From assembly GCA_013400975.1 (NCBI GenBank), contig WBMZ01002724.1, positions 1-64,000 of the forward strand: a stretch of DNA of 64,000 bases, read 5' to 3'. This stretch comes from Atrichornis clamosus. Its lineage: Eukaryota > Chordata > Aves > Passeriformes > Menuridae. The notes below the pieces were generated by a model, which was not told where the DNA came from, searched no databases, and saw only the letters and a program-made list of their open reading frames with translations. Positions 49,075-62,497 of this stretch are shown in pieces. The number at the start of each line of letters is the position of its first letter. Position 1 is the first letter of the stretch. A program made the position numbers and the translations under genes.

Positions 49075-52000
49075 TGAGGGAGCTCTGCAATCACAAGTTT
49101 CCAACTTGTTAGACATTGTATCCCCCATATTTAAACTTTAATCAGTCTTTATGTCTGACTGTCTCTAGAAACTTCTGCAGAAACATTCTACTCCTGGAGG
49201 CAGGAGCTGCTCTACAGCCAAGAGATAGATGCAGTAGTGACAGGAAAAGAAAGCTCTGTCTCCTGTCCACAGGTATGAAGATGACATCTCTAAAGATACC
49301 AGATACCTGATACAGCAACAACTAACACCAGAGCCTCAAAATTCAGCACCCTTTCTCCTGGTCAAACAGCCTCTGATGGAAGTGTAGAATTAAACTCATC
49401 CAGGCTGTTTGACTGAGAAACTTATAATACATGTACTCTTGGTTGAAGGCTGCACAATGCACACAAAGCTGGTGCATTTATTTTCGGTTCCTGTCCAACC
49501 AACCACTAGAGAAATGCGTGCAGATGACAGGTTGCTACATAATGATTCCGGGGAAAAAAAAAAAGTTTTATTTGTTTCACAAGACGTTCCAAATAGAAAA
49601 TAACGTTTAATAAAATTTACCATTACAGCCTTAAAAGCAAAATTTAGAGAATTAAAATTGCAACTTTCATCAGGTGAAAATATGTTTATTTTCTTATATG
49701 CTCACCTTATTTTGATTAGAATTTTCCTTCTCTAGTAGTTTCACACGGTTTATATCTTTTGCATTAAAGTAGCATTTTTCATCAATGCGAATCTTAAGGT
49801 TCTCAATGTCTAAATATCGAGCTGAAGAGAAATCGGTAAGACTTGTCCCTTTACACTGTCTCAATATCATGATAAACACCTGAGTATGCCTTACTGATTT
49901 CTAGACATTGTGGTCTTTCAATTGTCTGTTAGAAGTTTGGGTTTAATGATGGCCTAAAAAATGATGTAAAGCATCAGCCGCAACTGATCCAAGCCCTGTG
50001 TTGTAAGTGAAGCCAACAACAGAAGCAGCTCTGTTCAGGCCTGTGGCTTACATGCCATTGATGTTATGCATAAATTTAGGGATCCTTGTCTTACATGATT
50101 CATGTTTTGCTCAGTCACAGTACTCAAAAACTATTATAATTGTGAAAAAAACCCACTACCTCAAATAATCATTGAAGTATAGTCTTTTCGTTTTGTTCTT
50201 TTGTTCCCAGAATTACTGCTTATTATTTAAAGGGTGTACCTTTTGTAGTCTGGATCAGCTTGACTTCTTATTTGCTGATTCTTGTGGTCTGAGAATAAAA
50301 TTTTCTATCCTTTGAAACCTTCATTTTAAGATTGCTTTTCCTTTCTGAAAAGCTTGCAGTAGTCAAACCAGTCTCTGAGTTCAACAGTTATGGCTGAAAC
50401 TTAGTAGCCTATGATGTGCAGGAGATCACACCAGATTAAGATTTCGTAACCTTTAATTACACAGGTGCCATCCATTAAGTAGGATTAAAAAGGATTGCAA
50501 TTGTGCTCTGCTGCAGAAAAGTGGTAAAAAAAAAAAAAAGAGAAATGATTATTTTATCTTCTTTGGGTGCAATAAAAGTTATTTATATCTGGGTGAATTC
50601 TCTCAGCTTCTTTTGCTTTTGGTGAAGACATGAAAACCCTTTATTGCGCTGATTATACAGGGAGGTTGGGAAATTGTCTCAGAACCAAACTCCATTTGGT
50701 CACACAGACTCCCCACTTCTGCATCTACTGACTTTACTGTTTGGTCAGTGCAAAGGCAACTATAACACACAAAACTGATCATTGAAATACTTTGCAAGTT
50801 AGAAATGCAAAAGCTGAATATTTGTTTTAAGGCCAGCTATCAATTTAAGTTGTGGTTCCAGAAACCATGGCCATCATAGGCTAGTTGGTACTGTGCTTCT
50901 TGTTGAGGAGACTCAGAGATCCCGCAGCCTCACTACAGAGTTTGACTTAAATAAATAGAAGACCTTAAATTAGGAACCTGTCACACCTAGTACTTCTATT
51001 ATCATGTATGCTGCACCCATTATTTGCAAGCTTCTGTTCATCTCTAAAAGAATAGAAAATAAAATAGTTCAGTGGAACTAAAAATTCACTTAAACAAACA
51101 AAAAGATTTAAAGTCACTCTTACAAAAGGCTGCTTCCATAAGAAGCAATATAACACTCTGGGGATCAGCCCTTACAGGAGTTTTATAAACTCAGATTTGT
51201 TGAAAATACAAATATAATATACCATCTATCCTTTTGAAGAAAAGGATTAAGGGGATTTGCATCTTGAAATACCATTAAAAAAAAAGTCAGAAAATTAAGA
51301 CCTTTGTGTTAACATATTTTTGCTCTTTCTCTTCAAAATATGTCTATATTTACTTTTTCTTAAATGTTGAGAGCACGTAAACGTTTTCAGAAACTCAAGA
51401 TTCTTTTCTATCTTCAAAGTCGCATTAGATGCAATTTTATTCCTGCCAGAAAAAATGTAGATGGTTTAGAACAATCTGTGATGTACTCTTATTCATGAGA
51501 TTTCACTCACATTTCTTTTATACCTTTTCCCCTAACATCATTACCTTTGATAACAGAAATAAATAAGTTCCTCCTGAAGAGCAGTGGTTCACAGAAGTCT
51601 TATAAGATAGAGAGCAATTGAGCATCAAATTTTTAAAATTACTAATATGAGAGTTTCTTTAGCAACCAATATAAATGGTTAAAGTGGTAATTGTATGATT
51701 TTGAATTGCATAACATTGACACAGGGACTACATGTAATGAGTAGTCTTCCTTTCCTCCTGCTAAAATTCTTCTACATAAAGGAAGAATCTGGATGTGAGG
51801 TAAACCTCAGTAAGCAGATGTGTGGTTTTAGCTTAGTAGGTGAGAGCACTGTTAGTCCCTCTGGTTTGGGTGCAGGTTCTGACCTTGCTGCCCTTGCCTG
51901 TTCATTTGAAGATATTATAAATGAATAAGAAAAGGATCAAATATGTCCAGTGGCTGCAACATGAGGACCATGTGTACATTTTCTCTTCATTTGAGTAGGA

Positions 52001-53028
52001 AAAGACAAAAAGCTTTTCCTTGGTTTCCAGTAATTAACCTTGCCAGACAGACCATGAAGAGTAAACAGGCAATCTGCAGTCAAGCATGCAGTTGCCCTTC
52101 TATAGGGTCATGTGTTGAATTTATGAATAGACCAATTACTTACTCCTCAGAAAATCTTGTTCAAGATGTTGTAATCAGGAGGAAGATGGAGAAGAAATAA
52201 GTCTAATCAATGCATGCAGGTTTGGATTAAAGTGTCAGGAGCATGTATATCCCTTGATGCTATTTTCATATTCCCAGGTAAGCCTAGGAAAGATGTATCT
52301 ATTTGAAGTATGTTTCAGTTTTATTCCCATCTAGAGGATACAATATCTCAAAAGCAAAAAGGAAGTCTGAGGGGACATTGTCATCTCAGATTTTATATTA
52401 AAGGGCACCTCAGGGCTTACTTGAAAGGTCCTTGTTCAGAAGTCACCAACAACAATTTATCTCGTGCACAAGAGGTGGGGATAGGGGCCATGAATTTCAG
52501 AGAAGCTATGTTCCACATATTGGAAACAGGGTACTTCATGACTCTGTCGATGTCAAAGTATCTTAGGGACTAAAACTAGTGGGTTTGTAGCAAGAAATTG
52601 TTCACATTAAAAATCTCACTTGACATAAGGTAAAAAGTTCATGTCTCATGCTTCCATTTTTTCTTTTTTTTTTTTTTCCCTAACTTCACACAAGTTAGTC
52701 TGGTGTCCATTTGCAACTGGTGTTCACTAAACACACTCTTGGGTAAACCTTCCAATACACATTAATCCAAATGAAATTCTGTTCTTTTGTTCTGAGACCC
52801 CTGCACATTATGCTCTGCTCCGAAAAACTACCATATGGAGGTGCACCATAAAACCTGTGGGGATCTAAATTCTTATAGGCCCTTAATCTGAAATCATGCT
52901 GCAACTTAATAGCTGAAATAAGGGAGATTTGCATGCTGGCTGGGGCTCATCTGGCCTTAATTCCATCTGTAGCCTGGTGGCTAATGCTATATAGCATCTA
53001 GGTAAGACTATTCTGGTAGCAATTATGA

Positions 53029-53072
53029 TAGGAATCATAGGAATTTTGGCTGGATGGGACCTTTGAACTTTG
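53029..53072 (-). mobile_element. Possible CR1 3'-terminal remnant
   Basis: The plus strand has 'aatcataggaattttggctggatgggacctttgaac', close to the reverse-complemented CR1 end ('aatcatagaat...ggaagggacctttaaag'). Only about 45 bases match and the flanks do not, so the call is weak. Confidence 0.5.
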
Positions 53073-53109
53073 TGTTATGAGTCAGATTTTAACCCCTAGA
53101 CCACTGTGG

Positions 53110-55079
53110 TAGCAGTAGTAATGGTGCAAAGCATTTTATACATGTGTTCAATTAGAACACATAACTTTAGGCATATGATTCTGATAAAAGAAGACATGTA
53201 GTCCTTCGAATTAATCTTTAAATAGAAAAGAGAAGAACCAAGTTAAGCTTGGATTCTTTTTCACTGCCTTAAGTTACAAGAGGACACAGTGGGAGAACTG
53301 TTCCCACTCAAGCTCCTGTACCTTTTTATGATGTTCAAGGATATGGACAGAATAATTATAATATGCTATGTACTTGTAATTTGATTCCAATGTAATTATT
53401 ACAGACTTTATTATCAGAGTGGAAAATCAGAAATTCTGCAGATGTCATTTATTTAATCTGAAAAAAAACATGACTTAAAAAAACAGTCAAATTTTGGTAT
53501 CCAAGGAAGTGACTAGAGGGATACAAGCAATACTCCACTTAGTTTTATTGAGATTAGAAGTTTGAAGTAGAGAGGACAACTAGGCCAAAGTCAGTGGAAA
53601 ACACTCATTCAGCCATGCAGATATGTTATACCCCTCCTGGATGTTTGGCTGACCTGGAGAAAACATTGCAGAATTTGCACTCCTCATTCACCTGGTGCAG
53701 CCCTTGCCTCAAAAGGGATCTTTATCTGATCATGTGGTATGTACTGTCACATCATTTCTAGAATGTAACTGCAAAATTCACCAAAGACTTCTTCTAGATC
53801 AGTCATGGTTTATCCTGTAGCAGCTCAGATATCTTTGCTGACTGCAATTTTTTTTTACACAGAGGAATTCCTCAAAAAACCCCAGGAAAATGGAAGACAG
53901 AGAGAAAAAATGACCACACGTTTAGAACTAAAGAAATCAATGCACAAGAGCAAATGAGGTAGAAAAGAAAAAATTAATTGCTTATACACCACAGTTCTTA
54001 TGTTTGAGAATAAATGTCCTAGAAGTATTACTTCTAGATTAATGTGGCTCCAATATTAATGAAAAAAAATTATAAACTACTAGAAAGATAAGTGAACAAA
54101 GAAAAAATGATAATATATATGAAGAATACATTATCTTTCTCTGAGTCACTGTCAACTGAAAAATGACCTTGATTTCTTATGGATTAGCAGCCTAAGAAAA
54201 GTACAAGGTGTACCTGACAAGCTATAAAATCATGCAATAGAACAATAAGACCAGACTCTTTAATGCTTATTAATATGTAATAAAATTTCAATTTTGTGAA
54301 CTTCCATTCTTGTGGTATGAACAGAGATTTGAAAGAATATATACAGATAAAAAACAGTGTTTTAAATTAAAAGGGCACATTCAGAGCCAGAAAAATCTTT
54401 ATCCTGAGGAGTATCTTGAGAAAAGCACAGATCAAAGAATATCAGATAAATATCATGATACTCATAATTAAAAAGGTGCTGAGGGAGTGTCTGTGTTTAA
54501 GCACGTCTTAGTTGCCACTATGAACATTTTGAGGAACTGGTTAGGTAGGCTACATTTGTGATGATAACATTAGGTGCACATTAAGTGTACGTATACAAAA
54601 ATACATGAAAATGTACTATATAAAGGGGCAGACATACACGTGCATGCCATACATGTACATTTATACATGCACACTTGCATATAGCAAATTGAGAAAAAAA
54701 AAAAAGATCATTTTGAGTCACTGCTAGAAATAACTTCAAAAAATTAATAAGGGAAGTGAAAATGTAGGGAGGAAGCATGAAAAAGGAACCGAGGAGTAAT
54801 AAAGATATTGATAAAAATGTCAGGATATATATTTAACTCCAAATAGACACTATATTTATATATTTACGTAGATAAAATATGAATATCCTATTAGCTGCTT
54901 AGGGGAAAAAGTCAAATTAACTTCATGTCATGTAATAAGGATTTTCCCACTTCATCACTATTAAGAGGCCGATAAAGGGCATCTATTAATGTTAGAATTG
55001 TAATGCTATCAGATCTAGATAATGTGCTTTAAATAATTTTTAAAAAGCTAGCTGCTGGAAGCTTTGGAAGATAAAGGTC
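53110..55079. other. Unique AT-rich non-coding DNA
   Basis: No gene is seen. The stretch at 54571-54680 is rich in alternating TACA/TGCA sequence with short palindromes (for example near 54640-54665). Otherwise nothing stands out. Confidence 0.55.
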
Positions 55080-55610
55080 AATTTCCACTAAGTGTCTGGA
55101 ACTGATGAAATTACAGTTGCCTGGGAGAAAACCAGTATGGTGCCAATATTTAAAAATCATGAATAGGGTGAGTTACATCATTAAAAACTCATAAATCTAG
55201 TTAGTTAGGCCATTACAGTTCTGACACTGATCCCAAAATTATGGTAGAACTGGTACAAAACTTGGTGTTCTCTCTCAATATTTCTTTTTACCAAGGCTTA
55301 AATTTGTTTGATAGAAATAATTGAATCATGAATTATTTCAAATATTTAAATGTTTAAAGAAATCATTTATATGAGTGGTAGTAGATGAATAAGTTCATCA
55401 CTATACACATCATTATGCAGGATGCATTTTGTATCAGGATTTATATAGATACAAATTGTTAATATGCACTTTCAGTAAGTGATGTCACACAGTCAACAGT
55501 TCTTAGTCTGCCTCCAAAGTTTAACCTTTTTATCATTGATATAGAATGAAAACAATTGCTGGTGAAATTTGCAGATGACTGTTGTGAAAGTTATATTAAA
55601 CAAATTGGTT
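55080..55610 (+). pseudogene. Old non-LTR reverse-transcriptase fossil (CR1/L3-like)
   Basis: Three landmarks of a CR1-type pol ORF appear in the correct order on the plus strand. The first is WEKTSMVPIFK at 55122-55154 (family W.KANV.PIFK). The second is PKIMVELVQ starting at 55232 (family GKIMEQIL). The third is LVKFADD at 55559-55579, the catalytic F/YADD box of the polymerase. The first two are in different frames and stops intervene, so the copy is long dead. The spacing between the first and third landmarks is about 135 codons, shorter than I expect for CR1, implying deletions. It looks much older than the other CR1 copies here and has no preserved 3' end. Confidence 0.7.
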
Positions 55611-55870
55611 AATGACATTAAAAAGTCTGCTTTTCACAGCAAAATATGCACTATTAGAAAACATTTATTTTACTATGGTCTAAAATCAAGTTATGTGTCT
55701 CAGAGGGAAGAGTGCTGGATGGGAAAAGGGTATCTCAGAGAGTAATCCTGACAAAGATATAAAATATTGAATAACTAATGACACAAGGAATGCTATCTGC
55801 TAGACTGAGATATGGAAAAAATATAATTTTAGATTGATAAACAAAGCACTAGCAAAAATATTTTTACTGT

Positions 55871-55912
55871 CACTCTTTTTTTTTCTTTTCTTTTTTTCTT
55901 TTTTTTTTCCTT
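55871..55912. repeat. Pyrimidine (T-rich) tract
   Basis: About 40 bases of almost pure T with scattered C lie between the reverse-transcriptase fossil and the inverted repeat. Confidence 0.9.
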
Positions 55913-55943
55913 ATGTAAGAGAGCTTTAGATTTGCTCTTTTGT

Positions 55944-56007
55944 TGAGTACCCAAGATAACCAATTAAATTAGAAAGCAGAAAGGACTATTGTTATCTTGG
56001 GTACTCA
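55944..56007. repeat. Perfect 17-bp inverted repeat, potential hairpin
   Basis: Arm 55944-55960 (TGAGTACCCAAGATAAC) is the exact reverse complement of 55991-56007, with a 30-base spacer. As a plus-strand RNA the stem can extend outward by G-U and A-U pairs to roughly 55938-56013 with one mismatch. A perfect 17-bp pair at this spacing is unlikely by chance in 64 kb. Candidates are a relic of a small inverted-repeat transposon, a cruciform-forming local inversion-duplication, or a small-RNA hairpin. The 30-base loop is large for a typical microRNA precursor. Confidence 0.9.
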
Positions 56008-56013
56008 GTCAAG

Positions 56014-59000
56014 TCAGTTAAGGTTTCTTTGCCACAAATTTGACACAGTAATGTTCAAGAGAGTGAAACAAACAAAACCAGAAAATTGTGAGGAGAGTAG
56101 GCTCACACTCAGAATTACCTCAGAACAGATGTTGACAAGGGATCTAATCCAGGTGACAAAAATTAAAGAGCTTGAATCATTATTGACTGCTGGGCCTGCC
56201 ATGGGCACTTTGCCCAGACAGTAAGGCAGAGAAAGATAATAAGATGGAGCTGTTAAGTATATGGTCTGACTCAAATATCTTTGGACTGTATTTGGATTTA
56301 TAAATACTGTTGAAAAGAAATTGAAAGGTTTCTTAAGAATAATTTTATGGTAAAGTAGCAATGCATAACTCTGGTTTGTTGTACTGATGAAAAAAAAAAA
56401 CTAAACCCACAGCAAAAGTTAGTGATCTGTGGATTTCCTGCTAAGAAAAGAAAAAGAAAACAAAGAAAATAAAAGATATATCAAAAAAGAAGAATGAAAA
56501 TTATTTGAACTATAGGCTGTGATAAAACTCTGCAAAATTTTGTTTCATAGATTAGTAGCTAGACTCTCAGGATGTCTTTACTTCACAGATACAAGGAATA
56601 GGGCAACATAACTTTCAGCTATTATTACATTTCTGTCATGATTAGCATTTGGGATAAAATTTAGGTTGCTCCAGGCTGTAGTTACATTTATTTTATCTTC
56701 AGGAAACTTACCAGGACTGTTAGAAGAGGGCAGTATGTTTAACTTGTATTGTCTTCATGCAGCTTCACTTACAAATATAGACTGATCATTATTTCATATT
56801 ACATCTCACTTTTGCATTAGGAGTTAACATCATAAGTCAGAATCTTTCATACACCATTGAGGTGTTAATATTTCCATTAAACTACCATTCATTTCCTGAT
56901 TTACTGCTCAGTACCAGGGCTGTCAGCCAGCAGCTAAACTATGGTTTTAGTAGTGTGGAAATAGAATAAAATCAATAACTAGAGAAGCCTCTGACTTTGT
57001 GAAGTCAACCTTAATCATGAATCAGTTATCTCAGATTTTTTGACATAACTCAAATAAATTGTGCTAAGGCAGAGAGGTACCTGAGAATTTATGACAAGGT
57101 CATTTCCTAACAGTGTCAGGGACTTTCCAACCCTGCCGAGGGCACTTGCAGAACACTGGCTTTTAAAGCTTCTCCCTGTTTAAACTATTCATTGCCTGAG
57201 GTGTGAGAGGAAACAGAGAAGGGAGAACGTGGAAGTGCAGGACAAAGGTCACAGCTCTGGAGACCTCTAGTATATGCTTTTGTTGGTTTTGTCAATTTAT
57301 AGGAAAAAGCAATGAAGTGGATAAGGTAGAAGTAGTCAGAGATGTTGTGACGTAGGAAAGATGTTGCTGATGTTGCATATATATGTTATACTGACCCCAA
57401 AAAAATTCTACTGCAACATAGCTAACAAGAAAGGACAAACTTTACCTTATGCAAGAAACCATGCTCTCAGGAACCAAACTATTTCCAATGCAAGCATTAA
57501 GAAAACCATAACACTTGAAATTTTATTGAAGACAATAATTAAAAAGTTATTCTACTAAATATGTTCCTTCAACTCCTCATTTGTTTAGCAGAGTGACAGC
57601 ACAGTCTGTGCCAGCTAACTGAAGCATTTCTGGCTGTGATTACACCGCTATTTCTTTCCTGAAGCCATGTCCTTCCAGTGAGAGATCCTTCTTAGGATGC
57701 CTTTTACAACGAAAGAGACATAAAATGTTAGCAGGATTTTTAGGAAAGGAAATAGAAAATAATTTTTGGACTGCATTCAGGTATGAAGATTATTCTAACG
57801 CAGGAAAGATACAGCCCTCATTACAAAAGTGTAGTGTTATCACATTTGAATAATTACATTTTATTACCTCATAATCAGAAAATTTTAATATCTGGATCTT
57901 AATTCTAGAAGTCTTTGCAAATACCTGTGAAACTACAGAAATGGAAAAATTGGTGAAAAATGCCGGAAAAATTAAGTCAAGTATGTATCATTTATCTAAG
58001 AAACAATGACAATAATGAAAATGCAAGAATACATAGTAATTCAGAAATACTGTGAGATATTAAAACTCATAAGCATGAATAATTTAGAGTACCTGGGGCA
58101 CAGTCAAGTGGAACAAAGGTAGCTGAATAAGCATAAACTGATAGGGCACCTTGGCACCGATTCATGTTACACTGATAATTCGTTTCCCATAGAAAGTGTC
58201 TTTAATAGACTTATGGTACTACTTATAGTTAAGGAATAATTGATCTTTGACAAAGGTTCTTCTTCTCTGTTCCATCCAGTCATTGAAAAAATCTATGGGT
58301 GCAAGCAGCTCTGCTCATTTACACCAGCAGAGAATTTAGTCTTACTACCTGCATCGTGCAGATAAGAAAGAAAGAGAAGCATGATGCAGAGCATAGAAGG
58401 TATTGTATGCTGCAAAGTTGAGTCTGATGTTCAGAGTCAGACAGGAGGAGATAAACAGCATGGTCACTCTAAAACAGTAGTGTTCAACTTCATTGCTCCA
58501 CATTATTTTAGAAGAGAATTTTGTTTTAATCTAGTAATTATCCCTTCCATAACTTCAGTTAGCATTTTTCATACCATATCATGGGCTCCCCTACCCATCA
58601 TGTAAATTTAAAGCACATTTTTATCAGTCTGCTTGTCTAATTCACAAGATGCATCAAGTTTTGCTCTAGTTTAGAGTTATGCTGTAGCTTCCAGACATAA
58701 AGCATTAGTCTGGATAAGGATTTCTGTTCTTAAACTGAAGCACATACCATCAGAAATTTCACACAATTCTTTTTTGGCTTGCTATAAAGAGCCCGTGTCC
58801 AAATCCTTGCATGGCATTTTAAAGGCTACTCTCTGTAAATCTTCATTAAAAATAGGAGAATTTCAAGTCTGTGTAGAGTAATTATTCTTCTATTTAAATG
58901 ACTCTGAAGCATTTTTTTAAAAGTTGATGATTGAGCATTAGCCCTCCAGACTTCATACAGAGCACAGTTCTTTTCACTGAGAAATGCTGATAGTAGTTTT

Positions 59001-59461
59001 ATTGTAACATGCATACATGACATTTTATTAATTTATAGTCATTTGAACCTGAAAAAGAAAATACTTAAAGAAAACAAATACACAAATAATTGACAAATAA
59101 TTTCAGATCTATGAAAGGAACATTTAAAGAAAAAGAGACACTATGTTATCTGAAATTTTATGTTTCTTTTGCATGAAATCAATGTCAAAAATTATGCTAA
59201 AAATCAACTACGAGGTGTCACAGAGTCATTCACATCCTTACCACTGTTACATGAACATATTTTCAAAGAGAGAGATGTAGCCAGTATTTTCATATTCATA
59301 TAGACACTCTTGGGAAGAAAGGCTTCTAGGAAAACCAAAAGTAAAAGAGGATATTTCTCTTATCAAGTCTTCTTAGAGTAAAAGCAAAAGAGAATTTAAC
59401 ATAAAAGTAAGACAAAAATCTCAATATTGCCTCTGCAATCTCCCTCCCTCTCCTGCCACAG
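56014..59461. other. Unique AT-rich non-coding DNA
   Basis: No gene or recognised repeat. The open frames at 55997-56224 and 56014-56361 overlap on opposite strands and the former starts inside the inverted repeat. Neither resembles a known protein. Confidence 0.55.
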
Positions 59462-59627
59462 GAGTTCTTCCCTTGGTTTTGGCTCTCCCTCTTTGGGTTC
59501 TGCAAAAATTTGTCAGGTGTCTTCACATTCTTACTGGTATCAGTCACAGCCCTATAAACCCAAACCAATACTTCCAAGCTGAAAATCCCTTGACTTCAGA
59601 GAGCATACGTGAAGAGACCATCGGAAG
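59462..59627 (+). other. Candidate exon, 166 bases
   Basis: A long pyrimidine tract ending in CCACAG at 59461 forms a strong splice acceptor, and GGAAG|GTAAGT at 59627/59628 is a consensus donor. One plus-strand frame is open across the whole segment (entering with two bases of a codon, leaving with two). It ends in residues like QAENPLTSESIREETIGR and matches no family I know. An alternative acceptor at 59516 would give a 111-base exon in the same frame. It could be a coding exon, a long non-coding RNA exon or chance. No partner exon is identified nearby. Confidence 0.25.
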
Positions 59628-59639
59628 GTAAGTAAAGAA

Positions 59640-62464
59640 AAAAAGTCTGTACCTGCTGAGAACTTAATAGTGTCAGAGGATGGCTCATCACTCGGCAGGA
59701 CTTGTCAGAGGCAGCGCCAGGTGACAAGATGGAAAGCACGAGGAAAGCAAGTAGGTGGCAACATGAAATTGCTGAGAATCACAAGCCTCTGTATTTGCTA
59801 GCTTTTTTTCTTTTCCTTCTTCCTTTTTAAAACCCCTGAAAGCTCTAATGGCAATTCTTATGCACAAAATCCTCTCCCTCTGGCAAAACACACTGTTCAG
59901 TCCAACACAGCAACACCCTCTTTAACCCTGGCACGGTAGACATACTCAGTTGCTCTGCTGCTGTGAAAAACATACAAATTGCCTCTCTGAAACTAGCATC
60001 AGAACACTTTTTATTGCTTGTTTTTCAACTTTACTCTTTTGCGTGCATTTGCTGTAGAATAATACTAGAGTATGCAGATACCTATTTTTAACATTACCTT
60101 TTCTAGAACATCCAGCATGAGTCCGCTCTCAGTCTCTTCCAGTAAGCAACTAGAAGTAGCAGCATTCAAAACTCAGTGATACCACACCTGTGAAATAGTG
60201 GCTACAAATAACCTGTCACTCATGTTAAAAACATGAATGTGTGACTTCAACTTTTTTAGTTAATATCAAATATCTTTATGGTCTCCACATAAATCTGCTT
60301 CCAAACAGAAATTCTGTGTTCCCATATTAACTACCTTTCATATAGACCTTTTGTAAACTGCACTAAACGTTGTGAAGTGATGAGTAGTAGAGGAACAGGA
60401 GATGTGTTTAAGATTTATTTTCTCTTGGATCTAAGGCAAGAATTGAATTAAGCCACTGTATGCTTATTAGAGGTTAGATTTAGAGAAAATTTTTAGGCAT
60501 CATCGTTCAAAATATTAAGGTCAGAGTTAGAGAAAGCCTTCAGGAATTGTTACTCATATATTGGAAATCTAAACTTTTGATTTTAAGAACGAACAGCAGC
60601 GGCTTTGAAAATGAGGCTACCAAGAGGAGTTTGGGAAGAGTTCCTTTAGCACGCAAGGGGTGACTGGGCCACTAGGAAACACACTGGCTGACATCTCACT
60701 TGATTTGGGCTTTAACATCAACTTCAAACCAGTAACAGAGTTGCAAACTGAATGGCCCTACTGATTAAACCATTTAGAGAGCTGGAGATTTTCTGTAAGT
60801 TTTTCCTGACCCTCAGGGTACTTAATCTTTCTGTTCCCATTTCCCAGAGCTTACCCTCAATAACATGCTATAGAGTTGACTAGACTGGGGGGAAATAAAA
60901 GGAGAAGAAACATGCATTCATTATTCCCCTTGCTGGAACTGGACTGCCCTGCAAAGAATGCAAGACTGGCAGCATCAGAGAGAATAAACAAGAGGGAATC
61001 TGACACTGCAGGCCAACAAGGAAAGTGCCTGTGCGCCACCAGTGCTAACAAACGCAAAGGACCCTCCACCAGACAAAGCAAACTGTCCAAGAAAACAGAA
61101 AAACTGGCAAAGCTCACATACAGGCACAACATCAGCATAACTGACCCTTTTGTAAATGTAGTCCTTAAGGAATATTAGCATTTAAGAGAACTCTATCTAT
61201 TTCATGCTATCTCATGCTGAGAAAACATTCCACAAGAAACAACTTTATGGAAACATTAGGTCTGCTGGCAGTAGGACTCTGCTTCTTCTTGGTGAAAAAG
61301 GCGAGGGACATCAGTCTGTCTGAAGATAATCCCATCTTCCTTGTGCTGGAGTTCCATTAAGAAATTTCAGCTCTCACAGAGACTAGAAATAATTCTTCAA
61401 AAGGATTTGGATAAAGAGTTTCTGGAAGTGACTAACTCTATGACCTCAATGGTAAACAGCTTGAGATAGTTTCATCCGAGATCAAGGCACTACCTAAGAA
61501 TGACAGACAGGAAAACTAGCTTGGAGAGCTTGAAGGAAAGTGAGGCAAAGACAAAATAATTAGAGACTGCTCTATAAAATAAAGCTCAATCAGAGAACAA
61601 AATAGCTTTAGAGAATAAAATTATCACCAGTGAAAATATGGGATGAGCTACTTACAAGGACTATGAAAGCAGCTATAGGTATGGTGATTGCAATGTTAAG
61701 TACACATAGAAAAAACTGGAGGCTGTACAAGTTAAGAATGAAGATTAAATTGTCAGAGAAACTAGGCTTCAATTGTTATATTCCTGAGAAGTGGCTAAAC
61801 ATGTCATCTTAGGGTTCTATGTGTTGTATTTTTAATGTTTCTTCAGTTTAAGAACAAAATCTTTTATCACTAAGCACCAGCCTTGCAAACTCACCATGGG
61901 GTCTAGAAATCAAAGTCAGCTTTTTCAGTTTCATGTAACATTGCCAGTTTTGCAGTAAGAATTTAGCTGAGAATTCTGTTTGTATGTAACCCAGAACTGT
62001 CAGTTGCATCCAGGTACATAATAGCCAAGCAAAAGCAATTAAATTCTGTGAGAAAAATGTATACGAAAGGTCAAGGTCAGCTAAATTTCATACAAAGTCC
62101 TTCTTTTGGTTTTCCCTACCTTTTTTATTACAACTGAATTTCAGTGTTTGAAAGTAAATATATTTTCACCTGCAGCACATCTACCATTTATATGCAGATA
62201 TATACTACACATCTGGTACATGTCTGTAAATACAAACCAGCAAGCAGGATTTAAAAAAAAAACCAAAAACCCAACCAAAAATCAAAATAAAACAACATGG
62301 CATATTTCTGCTGAACCTTCTCCTGTTGCCAGCTAAATGCATTGATAAATTGCCAAGAATTTCAGAACTGCATTGTTGTCGCAAAACTAAAACCTAAATA
62401 TAGTTCACATCTACCAAGCTGCCGACTTAACATATGGTGTTGACTACTGGGGGGGGGAAATATT

Positions 62465-62497
<33 letters not shown>

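Larger units (their letters stand above)
42121..53025. other. Unique AT-rich non-coding DNA
   Basis: No gene or transposable element is recognised over about 11 kb. Simple features are T-rich (GTTT)n runs at 42480-42520 and 47934-47961, a T10C6 run at 43098-43113, an A-run near 46671-46684 and a 23-bp duplication at 49029-49074. Open frames such as 45033-45332 and 51943-52200 carry no domain I know. Confidence 0.6.

Noticed and set aside
60857..61181. Minus-strand frames with hydrophobic, signal-like stretches
   Set aside because: They are the complement of the Lys/Arg-rich plus block (AAG/AAA reversed gives CTT/TTT), so the hydrophobicity is a shadow effect.
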